Shown: positions 6,280 to 7,223 of the stretch, in pieces
How the letters are laid out: each line of letters begins with the position of its first letter
Numbering within the stretch: position 1 is the first letter of the stretch
Assembly (NCBI GenBank): GCA_949346185.1
Contig: CASGVX010000108.1
Coordinates: 1-7,223 of the forward strand
Length of the DNA stretch: 7,223 nt
Source: an uncultured Lachnospiraceae bacterium
GTDB lineage: Bacteria > Bacillota > Clostridia > Lachnospirales > Lachnospiraceae
Direction: 5' to 3'
Notes under the pieces: generated by a model
What the model saw: the letters and a program-made list of their open reading frames with translations, nothing else
Told to the model about the DNA's origin: nothing
Databases searched by the model: none
Made by a program: the position numbers and the translations under genes

Positions 6280-6843
6280 TCAGTGCTGGTCGATGGGGTT
6301 AATGTAGGAAAATAACAGATGATCCTTCCACTGTCCATTGATTTCCGCATAGGAGGAGAGGTGGCCTTCCTCCCGGAAGCCCAGTCTTGTCAGAAGTCGA
6401 ATGGAAGAGGCGTTGTCAGGCTGAACGAACGCTTCTATCCGGTGGAGTTTTAATTCCTCCAAGATGATGGGGGTCAGAAAGGAAAGCGCTTCCAGCATAT
6501 AGCCGTGATGGCAGGAGGACTGGCTTAATTTATATCCCACTGCGCATTTTTGGAAAGCGCCTCGCTGGATGCTATTGAAGCAGACGGATCCTATGGGGAT
6601 GGGATTGGCTGCATCGTTTCGGGAAAAGAGCCAGTAGCGGATGTGGGAAAGATTCAAAAATCCGCGGTGCTCGCAGGCGAGATTGGCGTTGTGAAATTCC
6701 ATGGTGTAGAAATTTTTCGGACGCTTTGGCTCGAAGGGTTCCAGAAAAATCTTATTATCCTCGTAGAATTGGCAGACTGCCCAGCCCTGCTCCCGTGGCA
6801 GGATTTCCAGCCGCAATCTGTCTGTCTCATAATTAAACTGCAT
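6280..6843 (-). CDS. GNAT-family N-acetyltransferase (RimJ/RimL type)
   Basis: This 187-residue protein has the normal length of the RimJ/RimL acetyltransferase_3 group, which transfers acetyl from acetyl-CoA to protein N-termini or small amines. It opens with the typical TDRLRLEILP (7-16). IPIGSVCFN (82-90) is the strand before motif A, and the acetyl-CoA loop is GYKLSQSSCHHGYMLEAL (103-120). The C-terminal motif is VQPDNASSIRLLTRLGFREEG (140-160), where Asn144, Ser146 and Gly155 are family-typical. In the CoA loop the usual QGKGY reads CHHGY, so the first glycine is replaced by histidine; the second remains, so binding may be retained. The substrate cannot be told from sequence. GAGG (6850-6853, plus numbering) lies six bases before the ATG. 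No strong promoter was found; a lone TATACT at 6924-6919 on the minus strand is a possible -10. It is not obviously linked in function to its neighbours. Confidence 0.92.
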   Translation of the reverse strand: MQFNYETDRLRLEILPREQGWAVCQFYEDNKIFLEPFEPKRPKNFYTMEFHNANLACEHRGFLNLSHIRYWLFSRNDAANPIPIGSVCFNSIQRGAFQKCAVGYKLSQSSCHHGYMLEALSFLTPIILEELKLHRIEAFVQPDNASSIRLLTRLGFREEGHLSSYAEINGQWKDHLLFSYINPIDQH

Positions 6844-6886
6844 GTTTCGCCTCGTTTCTGCCGCATGGTTGGTCTGTGCGGGGTCA

Positions 6887-6915
6887 TTGACTTCTTTTCA
6901 TTCTTTCGCTATGAT
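6887..6915 (+). promoter_or_regulatory. Near-consensus sigma-A promoter for tadA
   Basis: TTGACT (6887-6892), a 17-base spacer and TATGAT (6910-6915); each hexamer matches the consensus in five of six bases. Transcription would start near 6922, leaving a leader of only about 33 bases before the tadA start. This is the best-matching promoter in the window and suggests that tadA starts its own transcript. Confidence 0.75.
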
Positions 6916-6954
6916 TAAGTATACTATAAAAATAAAGAAAAAAACAGGTGAATT

Positions 6955-7223
6955 ATGAATGAAGAAGGGACAATGCACGAAAAGTATATGATGGAGGCAC
7001 TCAAACAGGCGAGAAAGGCTGGGGAAATCGGAGAAGTTCCCATTGGCTGCGTGATTGTGCATGAGGGAAAGATTATCGCTAGGGGATACAACCAGAGGAA
7101 CAAGAGGAAGAGCACCCTTGCCCATGCTGAGATTCTGGCGATTGAGAAGGCAAGTCGGAAGTTGGACGACTGGCGGCTGGAGGGCTGTGGCATGTATGTG
7201 ACGCTGGAGCCATGCCCCATGTG
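6955..7223 (+). CDS. tadA: tRNA adenosine(34) deaminase TadA, N-terminal part (cut by window edge)
   Basis: Eighty-nine full codons run to the window edge. TadA is the zinc-dependent cytidine-deaminase-fold enzyme that converts the wobble adenosine 34 of tRNA-Arg(ACG) to inosine; it works as a homodimer in the cytoplasm. The zinc site is visible as His57 and the catalytic proton-shuttle Glu59 in HAEIL, with Cys87 in LEPCPM; the second zinc cysteine falls just past the edge. EVPIGCVIVH (27-36) and MYVTLEPCP (80-88) are diagnostic and separate it from cytidine and guanine deaminases. The ATG at 6955 is chosen because AGGTG (6946-6950) is four bases upstream. An in-frame ATG at 6973 has an AAGGG only three bases ahead, too close for the usual spacing, but it would also give a plausible protein. 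In many Firmicutes the next features downstream are the SRP RNA gene and dnaX; that part is not in this window. Confidence 0.95.
   Translation, partial: MNEEGTMHEKYMMEALKQARKAGEIGEVPIGCVIVHEGKIIARGYNQRNKRKSTLAHAEILAIEKASRKLDDWRLEGCGMYVTLEPCPM

Noticed and set aside
6924..7220. Minus-strand frames opposite tadA
   Set aside because: TadA on the plus strand has its zinc-site motifs, a ribosome binding site and a near-consensus promoter; the opposite frames have none of these.

Overview
The window looks like a chromosomal segment from a Gram-positive gut anaerobe of the Lachnospiraceae (Clostridia). Three things suggest this: strong AGGAGG-type ribosome binding sites, the DUF4867-like and DUF6128-like proteins, which I recall mainly from that family, and a long TPR/acidic-linker protein of a kind I also associate with it. 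The assignment rests on remembered family distribution, not on a search. I see no insertion sequence, prophage, CRISPR array, rRNA or tRNA.

Layout. (1) 1-258, minus strand: the N-terminal 86 codons of a DUF4867-like protein, cut by the window edge. (2) 259-562: a divergent regulatory region with one good promoter on each strand. (3) 563-3933, plus strand: a two-gene unit with a 14-base gap, encoding a nitrilase-superfamily amidohydrolase and an 854-residue protein. The latter has an N-terminal TPR-like solenoid, a very long acidic linker and a C-terminal domain resembling an AAA+ ATPase whose P-loop has been lost. (4) 3991-4042: a long hairpin between convergent genes. (5) 4047-4877, minus strand: Mrp/NBP35-type iron-sulfur cluster carrier ATPase with an N-terminal cysteine cluster and a CxxC. 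(6) 4878-5072: a divergent intergenic region with a clear mrp promoter and overlapping inverted repeats. (7) 5073-6254, plus strand: a DUF6128-like protein, again with folded ends around an acidic linker. (8) 6280-6843, minus strand: a RimJ/RimL-type GNAT acetyltransferase, convergent with the previous gene. (9) 6955-7223, plus strand: the 5' part of tadA, the tRNA A34 deaminase, behind a near-consensus sigma-A promoter.

Most of this is housekeeping or lineage-specific core content. No single pathway links all the genes; only the nitrilase and TPR genes look co-transcribed. The most interesting item is the 854-residue protein. Its C-terminal region can be laid column by column on the SpoVK/CbbX type of AAA+ domain, but the P-loop lysine and threonine are gone, the Walker B aspartate is replaced by glutamate and no lid domain follows. 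It is probably a pseudo-ATPase scaffold. I found no convincing new defence or mobile system.
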